Below are positions 48,164-57,742 of a stretch of DNA of 64,000 nucleotides, piece after piece. The position numbers were made by a program, and so were the translations under genes. Position 1 is the stretch's first letter, and each line of letters begins with the position of its first letter. The DNA comes from Mycolicibacter sp. MU0102 (GTDB lineage: Bacteria > Actinomycetota > Actinomycetes > Mycobacteriales > Mycobacteriaceae), in contig NZ_OY726398.1 of NCBI RefSeq assembly GCF_963378105.1, forward strand, positions 806,001 to 870,000. The letters run 5' to 3'. The notes under the pieces were generated by a model that had not been told where the DNA came from, did no database searches, and saw nothing but the letters and a program-made list of their open reading frames with translations.

Positions 48164-49279
48164 TCACGCTGTGGTGACGTGCTCCCAGCCCGCAACGGAT
48201 TCCGCGCTGCGCGGCCCCGGCCCGACGTAGATCGCCGACGGGCGCACCAGCTTGCCCAGTCGCTTCTGCTCCATGATGTGGGCGCACCAGCCCGCGGTGC
48301 GGCCACAGGTGAACATCGCCGGCATCATCGCCGGGGGTACCTCGGCGAAGTCCAGGATCACCGCCGCCCAGAACTCCACGTTGGTCTCGATGGCCCGATC
48401 GGGGCGACGCTCCCGAAGCTCGGTCAGCGCCGCCTGCTCCAGGGCCGCAGCCACCTCAAAACGCGGGGCGTCCAAGCGCTTGGCGGTGGCCCGCAGCACC
48501 CGAGCGCGCGGGTCTTCGGCGCGGTACACCCGGTGTCCAAAGCCCATCAGCTTCTCGCGCCGGTCCAGGATGCCCTTGACCACTGCGCGGGCGTCACCGG
48601 TGCGCTCCGCCTCGGCGATCATCGGGATCACCCGCGCCGGGGCGCCGCCGTGCAGCGGGCCACTCATCGCGCCGATCGCGCCGGACAGCGCCGCGCCGAC
48701 GTCGGCGCCAGTCGAAGCGATCACCCGGGCGGTGAACGTCGAGGCGTTCATGCCGTGCTCGGCCGCCGACACCCAGTAGGCGTCGATCGCCTCGGTGTGG
48801 CGGGGGTCGGGCTCGCCGCGCCAGCGGGTCATGAACCGCTCAGTGATGGTGGAGCACCCGTCGATCGTCTGCTGCGAGACCGCGGGCTCCTGGCCGCGAG
48901 CCGATTGGGCGACATAGGACAGCACCATCACCGACGCGCGGGCCAGCTGATCGCGGGCGGTGGCGTCGTCGGTGTCCAACAACGGTTCAAAGCCCCACTG
49001 CGGCGCCAGCATCGCCACTCCGGCCTGGGCGTCCACCCGGACGTCGCCGGTGCGAACCGGCAGCTCCAGCGGCTCGGCGGGTGCCAGCGAACGGCTGAAG
49101 TCGCCGTCGACCAGCAGGGCCCACACATCGCCGAAGCCGACCTTGCCGGCCAAGTCCTCGATGTCCACGCCGCGGTAGCGCAGCGCGCCGCCGTCCTTGT
49201 CCGGTTCGGCGATTTCAGTAGTGAAGGCAACAGTGCCTTCCAGGCCGGCGACAAAGTTCTCCGGGACCGCAGCAGTCAT
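48164..49279 (-). CDS. citA: Citrate synthase 2 (CitA, Rv0889c type)
   Basis: A 371-residue citrate synthase condensing acetyl-CoA with oxaloacetate. ATG 49279 gives the expected MTAAVPENFVAGLEG; the frame is open further but there is no supporting start. Catalytic His regions are AEHGMNASTFTARV, SGPLHGGAPARV and MGFGHRVYRAEDPRA; the catalytic Asp is in the last third (IETNVEFWAAVILDFAEVPP region). It is shorter and divergent from gltA2 at 51433. The second isozyme is also close by in M. tuberculosis. Confidence 0.94.
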   Translation of the reverse strand: MTAAVPENFVAGLEGTVAFTTEIAEPDKDGGALRYRGVDIEDLAGKVGFGDVWALLVDGDFSRSLAPAEPLELPVRTGDVRVDAQAGVAMLAPQWGFEPLLDTDDATARDQLARASVMVLSYVAQSARGQEPAVSQQTIDGCSTITERFMTRWRGEPDPRHTEAIDAYWVSAAEHGMNASTFTARVIASTGADVGAALSGAIGAMSGPLHGGAPARVIPMIAEAERTGDARAVVKGILDRREKLMGFGHRVYRAEDPRARVLRATAKRLDAPRFEVAAALEQAALTELRERRPDRAIETNVEFWAAVILDFAEVPPAMMPAMFTCGRTAGWCAHIMEQKRLGKLVRPSAIYVGPGPRSAESVAGWEHVTTA

Positions 49280-49352
49280 ACCGTGGATTCTTCCACCCCG
49301 GCGCCCAGTCATTGCTACCGGCCGGTAACGACGGCTGGTCTGCGGCGCGGCG

Positions 49353-49358
49353 TAGCGT
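49353..49358 (+). promoter_or_regulatory. Leaderless -10 of pdxH
   Basis: TAGCGT lies 6 nt before the GTG at 49365. Confidence 0.45.
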
Positions 49359-49364
49359 TGTGCG

Positions 49365-50024
49365 GTGCACAGGACCGGCCCCGACAACGAGCACTTGGCG
49401 GAGATGCGAGTGGAATACCAGGAGAAGGACAACAGCGGCGACCTCGACGCGGACTGGCTCGAGGCGGGCTGGGAGGTTCTGCTGCGCAATTGGATTGGCG
49501 ACGCCGAGCGCGCGGGGGTCCCCGAACCCAACGCCATGGTGCTGGCGACGGTCGAAGCCGGCCGCCCGGTCAGCCGTTCGGTGCTGTGCAAGAACCTCGA
49601 CGAGAACGGTGTGACGTTTTTCACCGACTCCGACTCCGCCAAGGCTGCTGAGCTGGCCGCGACACCGTACGCATCGGCCACTTTTCCCTGGTATCAGCTG
49701 GGTCGTCAGGTCCACATTCGCGGACCGGTCACCCAGCTCGCCGAGTCGGTCAGCGCCGAGTACTGGTCACACCGACCGCGGGCGTCCCAGCTGGGTTTCT
49801 GCGCCTCGCAACAGTCGCAGCCGATCGCCTCACGGGCCGCACTGCTGGCGCAGTTGGACGCGGTGACGGCCCAATTCTCCGGCGCCGAGTCGATTCCCGC
49901 GCCGCCGAACTGGCGTGGCTACCGGATCGCCCCGGAGGTGGTGGAGTTCTGGCAGGGCCGGGAAGGCCGGTTGCACAACCGGATTCGGGTGACCGGCGGG
50001 CGGGTGGAGCGACTCCAGCCGTGA
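49365..50024 (+). CDS. pdxH: Pyridoxamine/pyridoxine 5'-phosphate oxidase PdxH
   Basis: A 219-residue FMN enzyme that oxidises PNP or PMP to PLP. MRVEYQEKDNSGDLDADWL at the front, PNAMVLATVEAGRPVSRSVLCKNLDENGVTFFT (FMN contacts), ASATFPWYQLGRQVHIRGPV, SQLGFCASQQSQPI and the C-terminal WRGYRIAPEVVEFWQGREGRLHNRI are all standard PdxH landmarks, and RLH near the end is the substrate-binding signature. It diverges from citA. M. tuberculosis carries pdxH at another locus (Rv2607). PLP it makes serves dapC and serC elsewhere in the window. Confidence 0.94.
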   Translation: MHRTGPDNEHLAEMRVEYQEKDNSGDLDADWLEAGWEVLLRNWIGDAERAGVPEPNAMVLATVEAGRPVSRSVLCKNLDENGVTFFTDSDSAKAAELAATPYASATFPWYQLGRQVHIRGPVTQLAESVSAEYWSHRPRASQLGFCASQQSQPIASRAALLAQLDAVTAQFSGAESIPAPPNWRGYRIAPEVVEFWQGREGRLHNRIRVTGGRVERLQP

Positions 50025-50040
50025 GTCCGGTGTCGCTGCG

Positions 50041-51333
50041 GTGAGGATCTTCGCCGACACCACCCCGTTGCGCAGCCCCGACTTTCGGCGGTTGTGGGTG
50101 GCTGGAATCCCGACCGTCATCGGGGCGAACCTGACCATCTTCGCGGTGCCGGTGCAGATCTATGCGCTGACCCGCAGTTCGGCCTACGTCGGGCTGTCGG
50201 GGCTGTTCGCGCTGGTCCCGCTGGTCGTCTTCGGTCTGCTCGGCGGCGCCTGGGCCGACGCCATGGACCGCCGCAAGCTGCTGATCCTCGCCTCCTGCGG
50301 GCTGGCGGCGGCCTCGCTGCTGCTGTGGCTCCAAGCCGCGGCCGGACTCGAGAACGTGTGGGTGGTGCTCGTACTGCTGGGTGTTCAGCAGGGGTTCTAT
50401 GCGGTCAATGCCCCGACCCGATCCGCGGCCATTCCGCGGCTGGTCGCGGGCAAGGATCTGCCTGCCGCCAACTCGCTGAACATGACCGTCATGCAGTTCG
50501 GCGCGATCGTCGGGCCCCTGCTGGCCGGACTGATGCTCGGCTGGGTGGATCTGTCCACCCTGTATTTGATCGACGCGGCGACGTGCATCTTCCCGATCTG
50601 GGCGACGTTTCGGCTGGCGCCCATGCCGCCGGTCGAATCGGCCGGACCGTCCAGCTTCGGGATCGCGGCCGTGCTGGACGGGTTCCGCTACCTGGCCGGC
50701 AACACCGTGGTGCTGATGTCGTTCGTGGTGGACCTGATCGCGATGATCCTCGGCATGCCGAGGGCACTGTTCCCGCAGATCGCGAGTGCGGACTTCGGCG
50801 GGCCGGTCGAGGGCGGCACCACCATGGCGCTGCTGGCCGCGGCAATGTCGGCCGGGGCGGTGCTCGGCGGGGTGTTCTCGGGGTGGCTGCCCCGGATCAC
50901 CCGTCAGGGCCTGGCCGTCGTGGCCGCCATCGTGGTCTGGGGAGTGGCGATGATCGGCTTCGGGCTCGCGGTCGGGCACGGCGGCGGGCACGCGGGCCGA
51001 GCGCTGTGGGTGGCGCTGGTGTTCCTGGCAGTGGGTGGTGCCGCGGACATGGTCTCTGCGGCTTTCCGGTCGACGATGCTGCAGCAGGCCGCCTCCGACG
51101 AGATCCGCGGCCGGCTGCAGGGGGTGTTCACCGTGATCGTCGCCGGTGGCCCGCGGCTCGCCGACGCGGTGCACGGCGCCGCCGGGGCGGTGGTGGGGAC
51201 GGCCGCGGCGTCCGCCGGTGGCGGGGCCCTGGTGGTGGTGGGCGTGGTGCTTGCGGCCCTGGCAGCGCCCGCATTCCTGCGCTATCGGCGGCCCGGCGAT
51301 GTACACCGACCGCCGCCGTCGTCACGCCGATAG
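50041..51333 (+). CDS. MFS exporter, EntS-like
   Basis: A 430-residue MFS_3-type transporter with about 12 membrane segments. The conserved loop between segments 2 and 3 reads GGAWADAMDRRKLLI, and NAPTRSAAIPRLVAGKDLPAANSLNMTVMQFGAIVGP is characteristic of enterobactin-exporter-like proteins. DEIRGRLQGVFTVIVAGGPRLAD occurs near the C-terminal half. The GTG starts 16 bp after pdxH, so the two may be read together. Substrate unknown; the family exports siderophores, drugs or metabolites. Confidence 0.88.
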   Translation: MRIFADTTPLRSPDFRRLWVAGIPTVIGANLTIFAVPVQIYALTRSSAYVGLSGLFALVPLVVFGLLGGAWADAMDRRKLLILASCGLAAASLLLWLQAAAGLENVWVVLVLLGVQQGFYAVNAPTRSAAIPRLVAGKDLPAANSLNMTVMQFGAIVGPLLAGLMLGWVDLSTLYLIDAATCIFPIWATFRLAPMPPVESAGPSSFGIAAVLDGFRYLAGNTVVLMSFVVDLIAMILGMPRALFPQIASADFGGPVEGGTTMALLAAAMSAGAVLGGVFSGWLPRITRQGLAVVAAIVVWGVAMIGFGLAVGHGGGHAGRALWVALVFLAVGGAADMVSAAFRSTMLQQAASDEIRGRLQGVFTVIVAGGPRLADAVHGAAGAVVGTAAASAGGGALVVVGVVLAALAAPAFLRYRRPGDVHRPPPSSRR

Positions 51334-51432
51334 GAGATACCTCGGCCCCGGGCGGGCGCGTCGGCCCGGAACCGACTACCTTTTCCTATACACGCCCAAT
51401 CTGGTCAGCCGAATAGCGCAAAGGGGTTCCTT

Positions 51433-52731
<1,299 letters not shown>

Positions 52732-52736
52732 CCACC

Positions 52737-53105
52737 ATGACTAACAGCGCCAAGCCACAGATCACCGTTCCGACCGGCCCGGCACCCGCCGACCTGGTCA
52801 TCGAGGACATCGTCGTCGGGGAAGGCCCCGCGGCCGTCCCCGGTGGCGTCGTCAACGTGCACTACCTTGGCGTCGACTACGACACCGGCGCGGAGTTCGA
52901 CAGCTCGTGGAACCGCGGCGAATCTCTGGAATTTCCGCTGGACGGGCTCATCGCCGGTTGGCAGGACGGCATCCCGGGCATGAAGGTGGGCGGCCGGCGT
53001 CAGCTGGTGATCCCGCCGGAGCTGGCCTACGGCCCCGACGGGACCGGACACCCGCTGGCCGGCAAGACCCTGGTCTTTGTGATCGACCTGCTCGGCACCC
53101 GCTGA
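52737..53105 (+). CDS. FKBP-type peptidyl-prolyl cis-trans isomerase
   Basis: A 122-residue single-domain FKBP. Landmarks: VVNVHYLGVDYDTGAEFDSSW, ESLEFPLDGLIAGWQDGIPGMKVGGRRQLVIPPELAYG and HPLAGKTLVFVIDLLG, which include the usual hydrophobic pocket residues (Tyr, Phe, Trp, Tyr, Phe). No signal peptide; cytoplasmic. It speeds proline isomerisation in folding proteins. It lies 5 bp after gltA2 and touches the BON gene, so it belongs to this transcript. M. tuberculosis appears to lack it at this place. Confidence 0.94.
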   Translation: MTNSAKPQITVPTGPAPADLVIEDIVVGEGPAAVPGGVVNVHYLGVDYDTGAEFDSSWNRGESLEFPLDGLIAGWQDGIPGMKVGGRRQLVIPPELAYGPDGTGHPLAGKTLVFVIDLLGTR

Positions 53106-53612
53106 GTGCGAGCCCGGCTGATCGGTGCGGCGCTGGCAACGGTGCTGCTCGCTGCGATCGGTTACGGCTTACTGGAACGCGCGCCCCAACCCGTCGCCGC
53201 CCCGCAACCCGCCGCCGGGCCGGCAGTGCCGGTGCCGGTGTCGGTGATCCGTCACGGCACTGAATTCACCCTGGCCGGGGACGTGGCCGATCCGGCAGCC
53301 AAACGAGAGCTGTTGGACGCGGTGCTCACCTCGAGTGACGACGTCACCGTCGTCGACCGCCTCGGGGTGGTGCCCGGAGCGGTGAGCGTCGATTTCTCGG
53401 GCGCGGCCCCGGTGTTCGAGGCGGCCGCGGGCATCGGCGATTTCACTTTTGAGATCACCGGCGACACCGTGACGCTGGGCGGGACCGCGGCGAAGGCGGA
53501 CGAGGCGGCCGCCGTACAGGCCGCGGCCGAAGATGCCTGGGCGCGGGCCCACATCGTCAACGAGTTGGTGACCAGCTCCCAGCGCGGGGAAAAGTCCACC
53601 AAAAACAACTAA
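53106..53612 (+). CDS. Exported BON-like protein, paralogue of the ArfA N-terminal domain
   Basis: A 168-residue protein from a GTG directly after the FKBP stop. An N-terminal anchor (LIGAALATVLLAAIGYGLL) precedes a Pro-rich link, then a domain aligning with the BON region of the ArfA homologue: VIRHGTEFTLAGDVAD against ILRNGNVITLNGDLPD, VFEAAAGIGDFTFEITGDT against VFKAAVSMPDFKFKIVDDT, and VTLGGTAA against LTLIGTAA. It lacks the OmpA domain. It is probably a periplasm-side, membrane-anchored partner or decoy of ArfA; function unproven. Confidence 0.85.
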   Translation: MRARLIGAALATVLLAAIGYGLLERAPQPVAAPQPAAGPAVPVPVSVIRHGTEFTLAGDVADPAAKRELLDAVLTSSDDVTVVDRLGVVPGAVSVDFSGAAPVFEAAAGIGDFTFEITGDTVTLGGTAAKADEAAAVQAAAEDAWARAHIVNELVTSSQRGEKSTKNN

Positions 53613-53621
53613 TTACCTCCA

Positions 53622-53645
53622 TCGATATATCGAAACTCCTACACT
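53622..53645 (+). promoter_or_regulatory. Promoter and palindrome of the arf operon
   Basis: TCGATATATCGA (53622-53633) is a perfect 12-bp palindrome, 6 bp before TACACT (53640-53645), a TANNNT -10. The predicted start falls near 53652, inside the hairpin region of the terminator that follows. Confidence 0.55.
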
Positions 53646-53675
53646 CGCGGTGTCCTGGACTCGCGGGTGTTTTTC
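53641..53675 (+). terminator. Intrinsic terminator ahead of arfA
   Basis: ACACTCGCG (53641-53649) pairs with CGCGGGTGT (53662-53670, one G-U) and is followed by TTTTC. It ends the BON-gene transcript. A transcript starting at about 53652 would lack the left arm and escape it. Confidence 0.75.
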
Positions 53676-53693
53676 GGTCGTCAAGGAGGATCC

Positions 53694-54728
53694 ATGCCAG
53701 GCTCAGAAAACCCCACTGTGACTGGCTGGCGAAAGGTCTCGCGGTTCTACCGCCGACCACCCGGCTTCGGCTGGGTCTTAGCCCTGGTGGCAATTCCGTT
53801 GCTACTGGCCCTGATTGGCTACGGAGTAACCGATCGATCCAAACTCGACATCAACGGGCCGAACATCAGTACGCCGAACGTCGCCGCGCCGACCCTGTCG
53901 CTGTCGGTACCGAGTGTGAGCCCGCCGGGGTGGTCCTTCGCCCCGCTGGCGATTCTGCGCAACGGCAATGTCATCACCCTCAATGGGGATCTGCCTGACA
54001 TCGCCACTCGGACCGGACTGTTCGACATGCTCAAGGGAGTGTTCGGCAGTGGTGTGCAACTGGTCGACAACCTCAACATCAAGGCCGGCGTCACCGCACC
54101 CGACCTGTCCGGCCTGGGATCGGTGTTCAAGGCCGCAGTGTCCATGCCGGACTTCAAGTTCAAGATCGTCGACGACACCCTCACTCTGATCGGAACCGCG
54201 GCTTCCGACGCAGTCAAGTTTGCCGTCGAGGCGGCATCGAAAGCGGCGTGGCCGAACCTGAAGCTGCTCAACGATATTCAGGTCTCAGCTGGTGAGACCC
54301 AGGTGGCCCCGAGTGTGAGCGAGGCGCCGACCCCCGCCCCGACGTCGGCCCCCGGTCCAACTGCTGACTGCGGCAATCTACAGGCCGACATCACCGCGCT
54401 GATGAGCACGCCGGTCAGGTTCGTCACCAATGGCTACACCCTGTCGGTGGGCACGAAGGAGCAACTGGCCCGGGTGGCGGAGAAGGTGAAGGGCTGCCAC
54501 AACGCCCGCGTCGCGGTAAACGGCTACACCGACAACACCGGCAACGATCGAATCAATGTGCCGCTGAGCGCAGCCCGCGCCAAGTCCGTCGCCGACTTCC
54601 TGGTGTCCCACGGCGTCCCAGCCAACAGCGTCACGTCCAAGGGATTCGGCTCGGCCGACCCCATCGCCAGCAACGCGACACCGGACGGTCGTGCCCAAAA
54701 CCGTCGCGTCGCGATCACCGTGAGCTAA
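53694..54728 (+). CDS. arfA: ArfA (OmpATb), BON and OmpA-C domain envelope protein
   Basis: A 344-residue protein (Rv0899 is 326). A short cytoplasmic start with basic residues (WRKVSRFYRR) precedes a membrane segment (GWVLALVAIPLLLALIGYGV), a BON-like repeat domain (about 85-205), a Pro/Thr link (SEAPTPAPTSAPGPT) and a C-terminal OmpA domain with a disulphide Cys pair (ADCGNLQ, KGCHNARVAV). The peptidoglycan-binding stretch is NGYTDNTGNDRINVPLSAARAKSVADFLVSHGV, then RAQNRRVAITV. In M. tuberculosis the arfABC operon supports growth at acid pH through ammonia release. AAGGAGGA precedes the ATG. Confidence 0.95.
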   Translation: MPGSENPTVTGWRKVSRFYRRPPGFGWVLALVAIPLLLALIGYGVTDRSKLDINGPNISTPNVAAPTLSLSVPSVSPPGWSFAPLAILRNGNVITLNGDLPDIATRTGLFDMLKGVFGSGVQLVDNLNIKAGVTAPDLSGLGSVFKAAVSMPDFKFKIVDDTLTLIGTAASDAVKFAVEAASKAAWPNLKLLNDIQVSAGETQVAPSVSEAPTPAPTSAPGPTADCGNLQADITALMSTPVRFVTNGYTLSVGTKEQLARVAEKVKGCHNARVAVNGYTDNTGNDRINVPLSAARAKSVADFLVSHGVPANSVTSKGFGSADPIASNATPDGRAQNRRVAITVS

Positions 54729-54740
54729 GGAGAAGCTGCA

Positions 54741-54893
54741 ATGGATTTCGTCATTCACTGGCTGTGGTACCTGCTGGCATTCGCGGTCGGCTCGGCGGTC
54801 GCCTGGTTGCTCACCGTCGTCTCGATCCGCCGCACCAGCAAGGAAGACGCCGTTGCGGCGCTTCCCGGCTCGCGTGAGATAGGAGCCCACTGA
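54741..54893 (+). CDS. arfB: ArfB, small membrane protein
   Basis: A 50-residue protein, the same length as Rv0900: MDFVIHWLWYLLAFAVGSAV forms the start of a membrane helix continuing through AWLLTVVSI; the tail RRTSKEDAVAALPGSRE is charged. AAGGAGAAG precedes the ATG, 12 bp after the arfA stop. Its stop overlaps the arfC start (TGATG). It is required with arfA and arfC in M. tuberculosis for the acid response; mechanism unknown. Confidence 0.92.
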   Translation: MDFVIHWLWYLLAFAVGSAVAWLLTVVSIRRTSKEDAVAALPGSREIGAH

Positions 54894-55582
54894 TGCACGG
54901 CGTCAATTGCTGGTTGATGGGACTGTCGTTTCTGTTGGGTCTGCTGTTGACATTTGCCTTCACCATCCGGCGGGTCAAACGCGAGGTGCCGGTATCGGTG
55001 ACACCCGGTACCGCCGGCCCCGCGACGAGCACCGGTTCAGGCTCGACGGCGAAACTTGCCGGCGGCACGCTTCCCTCGGAGACCGAGACCGCCGCGATGG
55101 CGATCGGCGGAGCGCCCTACGGCGTGGGCTCGGCACGTGCCGGTGCCGGCGGCGTCGGCCCGACCGGCTGGACGATCAAGGGCAACGAGGACTCGATGCT
55201 GTACCACACCACGGACAGCCCCTGGTATGACCAGACGGTCGCCGAGGTGTGGTTCGCCGAGGAGAGTGCCGCCGCCGCAGCAGGATTCACCCGGTGGGAC
55301 AAGGGCACGGCCGCGCGCGGCCTCAACGGTAGAGCCAAGCTGGTCGAGGTCGAGGAGGTGCCGCCCGGCCCGTTCGGTCCGGGGTCGACCAAGGCCGGCC
55401 CGGGCGGCAGTGGCCCGGTGGGCTGGACGGTCAAGGGTAACGAGGACTCGATGCTCTACCACGCCCCGGCGAGCCCGGCCTACGACGCGACGATCGCCGA
55501 GGTGTGGTTCAAAGACGAACAGACCGCCGCGGCGGCCGGCTTCCAGCGCTGGGACACCTGGCGCAAGGACATGAAGAAGTAG
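54893..55582 (+). CDS. arfC: ArfC-like membrane protein with duplicated C-terminal domain
   Basis: A 229-residue protein. An N-terminal membrane segment (GLSFLLGLLLTFAFTIRRVK) and a Gly/Thr link (TPGTAGPATSTGSGS) are followed by two copies of one ~60-residue domain. Copy 1 begins GVGSARAGAGGVGPTGWTIK and copy 2 begins GPGSTKAGPGGSGPVGWTVK; both continue KGNEDSMLYH, then YDxTxAEVWF, then AAAAGFxRWD. Rv0901 of M. tuberculosis is shorter (about 174 residues), so the duplication is a difference of this lineage or its relatives. Copies share nearly identical cores. Confidence 0.92.
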   Translation: MHGVNCWLMGLSFLLGLLLTFAFTIRRVKREVPVSVTPGTAGPATSTGSGSTAKLAGGTLPSETETAAMAIGGAPYGVGSARAGAGGVGPTGWTIKGNEDSMLYHTTDSPWYDQTVAEVWFAEESAAAAAGFTRWDKGTAARGLNGRAKLVEVEEVPPGPFGPGSTKAGPGGSGPVGWTVKGNEDSMLYHAPASPAYDATIAEVWFKDEQTAAAAGFQRWDTWRKDMKK

Positions 55583-55610
55583 AAGAAGTGACGAGCCGGG
55601 CGTAGTGCGC

Positions 55611-56945
55611 TCAACTCGGCGGCGGAAGCTGCAGCAGCAGACGTACTCCGCCCAGCGGGCTGTCTTCCAAAGACGCCGTGCCGCCATGCAGTTCGGCCTG
55701 TTGCGCCACCAGGGCCAGGCCGAGACCGGACCCCGAATGCGATGCCGTCGATCCGCGGGAGAACCGCTCGAAGACGATGCGGCGCTCTTCTTCCGGAAGC
55801 CCGCCGCCGTTGTCGTCGATGGCGATCTCCACGCCTTCGCGTGAGGTGACCGCCGACAACTGCACCTGGGTCGCGCCGCCGTGCTTGACCGCGTTGGCGA
55901 TCGCGTTGTCCACAGCCAGCCGCAGTCCGGCGGGCAGCCCGACGATGATGCAGGTCGGCGACGGCACCAGCGAGACGTTCAGGTCGGGGAAGACCCGCAT
56001 CGCGTCGTGGGCCGCCCGGTCGAGCAGATCGGTGATGTCGACCGGCACGTGATCGTCGGAGGTGGACAGTTCGCCCTGTGCCAGCCGCTCCAGGGCCGAC
56101 AGTGTCGCCTCGATCCGCGTCTGGGTCCGTACGACGTCGTGCAGCACCTCCTTGCGCTGGTCGTCGGGCAGGTCCAGGGTGGTCAGCACTTCGAGGTTGG
56201 TGCGCATCGCGGTCAGCGGGGTGCGCAGCTCATGGGAGGAGACCGCGGCGAAGTCACGCGCGGAGGCCAGTGCCTCTTGGGTCCGGTCTCGCTCTTTCCA
56301 GATCCGCTGCAGCATGCCGCGCATCGCCTCGGCGATCTCCACCGCTTCGGTGGCGCCGCGCACCTCGATCTCCGGCCGTTCGTCGCCGGCGTCGATCGAT
56401 CGCGCCTGCTGCGCCAGCCGCCGCAGGGGCCGTACCGCGAATGCCGTCAGCAGCCAGCCCAGCAGCGCGGCCGCCCCGATCGCGACGGTACAGAGCAGGA
56501 TCACCCGGCGGTGCAGGTTGTTGGTGTCGGCGAGGGTGGCGTCGTAGGTGGCGCCGACGGCCAACGATCGTGGGCCCGGCCCGGGGATGTCGACGGTCCG
56601 CACCCGGTAGCGCACGCCGTCGATCTCGGTGTCGGCGTAGCCCGGCTCCAGCTCCGGCAGCACCACGGTGGAGTTCGACGTCACTTGGTTGGCCCGCCGC
56701 AGTGTGATCACCGCGTCGGTGGCGCCGGCCGACCGCGGCAGTTCACCCAGGCCGATCAGCGGGACGGTCAGCCCCGCCGCCTCGTCGAGCCGGCGGTCCA
56801 GCCAATACTTGCGGTCGTTGGTGATACCGACCCACACGATGGCGCCGATGATGACCGTCACGATCGCGGTGCCGATCGCCGTCACCAGCATCACCCGGGT
56901 CCGCAGCGACGGTGTTCTGGCGAAGATGCGCCGCAGCAGTTTCAT
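55611..56945 (-). CDS. prrB: Sensor histidine kinase PrrB
   Basis: A 444-residue membrane kinase. ATG 56945 gives MKLLRRIFARTPSLRTRV, matching the PrrB start; upstream in-frame GTGs exist. Two membrane segments (VMLVTAIGTAIVTVIIGAIVWVGIT and VILLCTVAIGAAALLGWLL) flank the exported sensor loop; a HAMP domain (AVRPLRRLAQQARSID) leads to the DHp helix with phospho-His in FAAVSSHELRTPLTAMRTNLE. The ATPase has VDNAIANAVKHGG (N box), AIDDNGGGLP (G1) and GSGLGLALV (G2). It phosphorylates PrrA. Lies 17 bp behind prrA. Confidence 0.96.
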   Translation of the reverse strand: MKLLRRIFARTPSLRTRVMLVTAIGTAIVTVIIGAIVWVGITNDRKYWLDRRLDEAAGLTVPLIGLGELPRSAGATDAVITLRRANQVTSNSTVVLPELEPGYADTEIDGVRYRVRTVDIPGPGPRSLAVGATYDATLADTNNLHRRVILLCTVAIGAAALLGWLLTAFAVRPLRRLAQQARSIDAGDERPEIEVRGATEAVEIAEAMRGMLQRIWKERDRTQEALASARDFAAVSSHELRTPLTAMRTNLEVLTTLDLPDDQRKEVLHDVVRTQTRIEATLSALERLAQGELSTSDDHVPVDITDLLDRAAHDAMRVFPDLNVSLVPSPTCIIVGLPAGLRLAVDNAIANAVKHGGATQVQLSAVTSREGVEIAIDDNGGGLPEEERRIVFERFSRGSTASHSGSGLGLALVAQQAELHGGTASLEDSPLGGVRLLLQLPPPS

Positions 56946-56962
56946 GACGTTCACGCCTGCCC

Positions 56963-57673
56963 TCACTGCGTTCGCAGGACGAAGCCGACTCCGCGCACGG
57001 TGTGCAGCAGTCGCGGAGCGCCGCCGGCCTCGAGCTTGCGCCGCAGGTAGCCGATGAACACGTCGACGACGTTGGTGTCGGCGGCGAAGTCGTAGCCCCA
57101 GACCAGCTCGAGGAGTTGCGCGCGCGACAACACCGCGGTCTTGTGTTCGGCGAGCACGGCCAACAGGTCGAACTCCCGCTTGGTCAGGTCCACGTCCACA
57201 CCCTTGACCCGGGCGCGGCGGCCCGGGATGTCGACCTCCAGCGGGCCCACCGTGATCGTCTCCGAGGAGGAGCTGGCCGCCGACCCGCGCCGCCGCAGCA
57301 TCGCCCGAACCCGGGCCACCAGCTCGGCAAGCACGAACGGCTTGACCAGGTAGTCGTCGGCGCCGGCTTCCAGTCCGGCGACCCGGTCGTCGACCGAGCT
57401 GCGCGCGGACAACACGCAGACCGGCACGTCGTCACCCATTGCCCGCAGTGCGGTCACCACACTCACGCCGTCGAGTACCGGCATGTTGATGTCGAGCACG
57501 ATGGCGTCGGGACGGGCTTCCTTGGCGCTGCGTAATGCTTCGGCGCCGTCGGCTGCCGTCGCCACCTCGAAGCCGGACAGGCGCAGTCCGCGTTCCAGCG
57601 AGGCGAGCACGTCGGAGTCGTCGTCGACGACCAAGACTCGGGGTGAGGCAGCGGGGTTGTCCATGGTGGCCAT
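56963..57673 (-). CDS. prrA: Response regulator PrrA
   Basis: A 236-residue OmpR/PhoB-type regulator, identical in length to M. tuberculosis PrrA. The receiver domain has PRVLVVDDDSDVLASLERGL, D61 in VLDINMPVLDG as the phosphorylation site, and SARSSVDDR and ADDYLVKPF with the conserved Thr/Lys. The C-terminal winged helix shows VDLTKREFDLLAVLAEHKTAVLSRAQLLELVWGYDF and NVVDVFIGYLRRKLEAGG. ATG 57673 is chosen to match the family length; ATG 57664 is possible. PrrAB is essential in M. tuberculosis and links to redox and nitrogen state. It is divergent from the ABC genes. Confidence 0.96.
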   Translation of the reverse strand: MATMDNPAASPRVLVVDDDSDVLASLERGLRLSGFEVATAADGAEALRSAKEARPDAIVLDINMPVLDGVSVVTALRAMGDDVPVCVLSARSSVDDRVAGLEAGADDYLVKPFVLAELVARVRAMLRRRGSAASSSSETITVGPLEVDIPGRRARVKGVDVDLTKREFDLLAVLAEHKTAVLSRAQLLELVWGYDFAADTNVVDVFIGYLRRKLEAGGAPRLLHTVRGVGFVLRTQ

Positions 57674-57729
57674 TTTGCCTGAACATGGCCATCCAGCGCG
57701 GGATGTGCTGCGGGTCGGCGCTATCGATC

Positions 57730-57735
57730 TAGGGT
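57730..57735 (+). promoter_or_regulatory. Leaderless -10 of the ABC exporter operon
   Basis: TAGGGT lies 7 nt before the GTG at 57743. Confidence 0.6.
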
Positions 57736-57742
57736 CAAGTCC

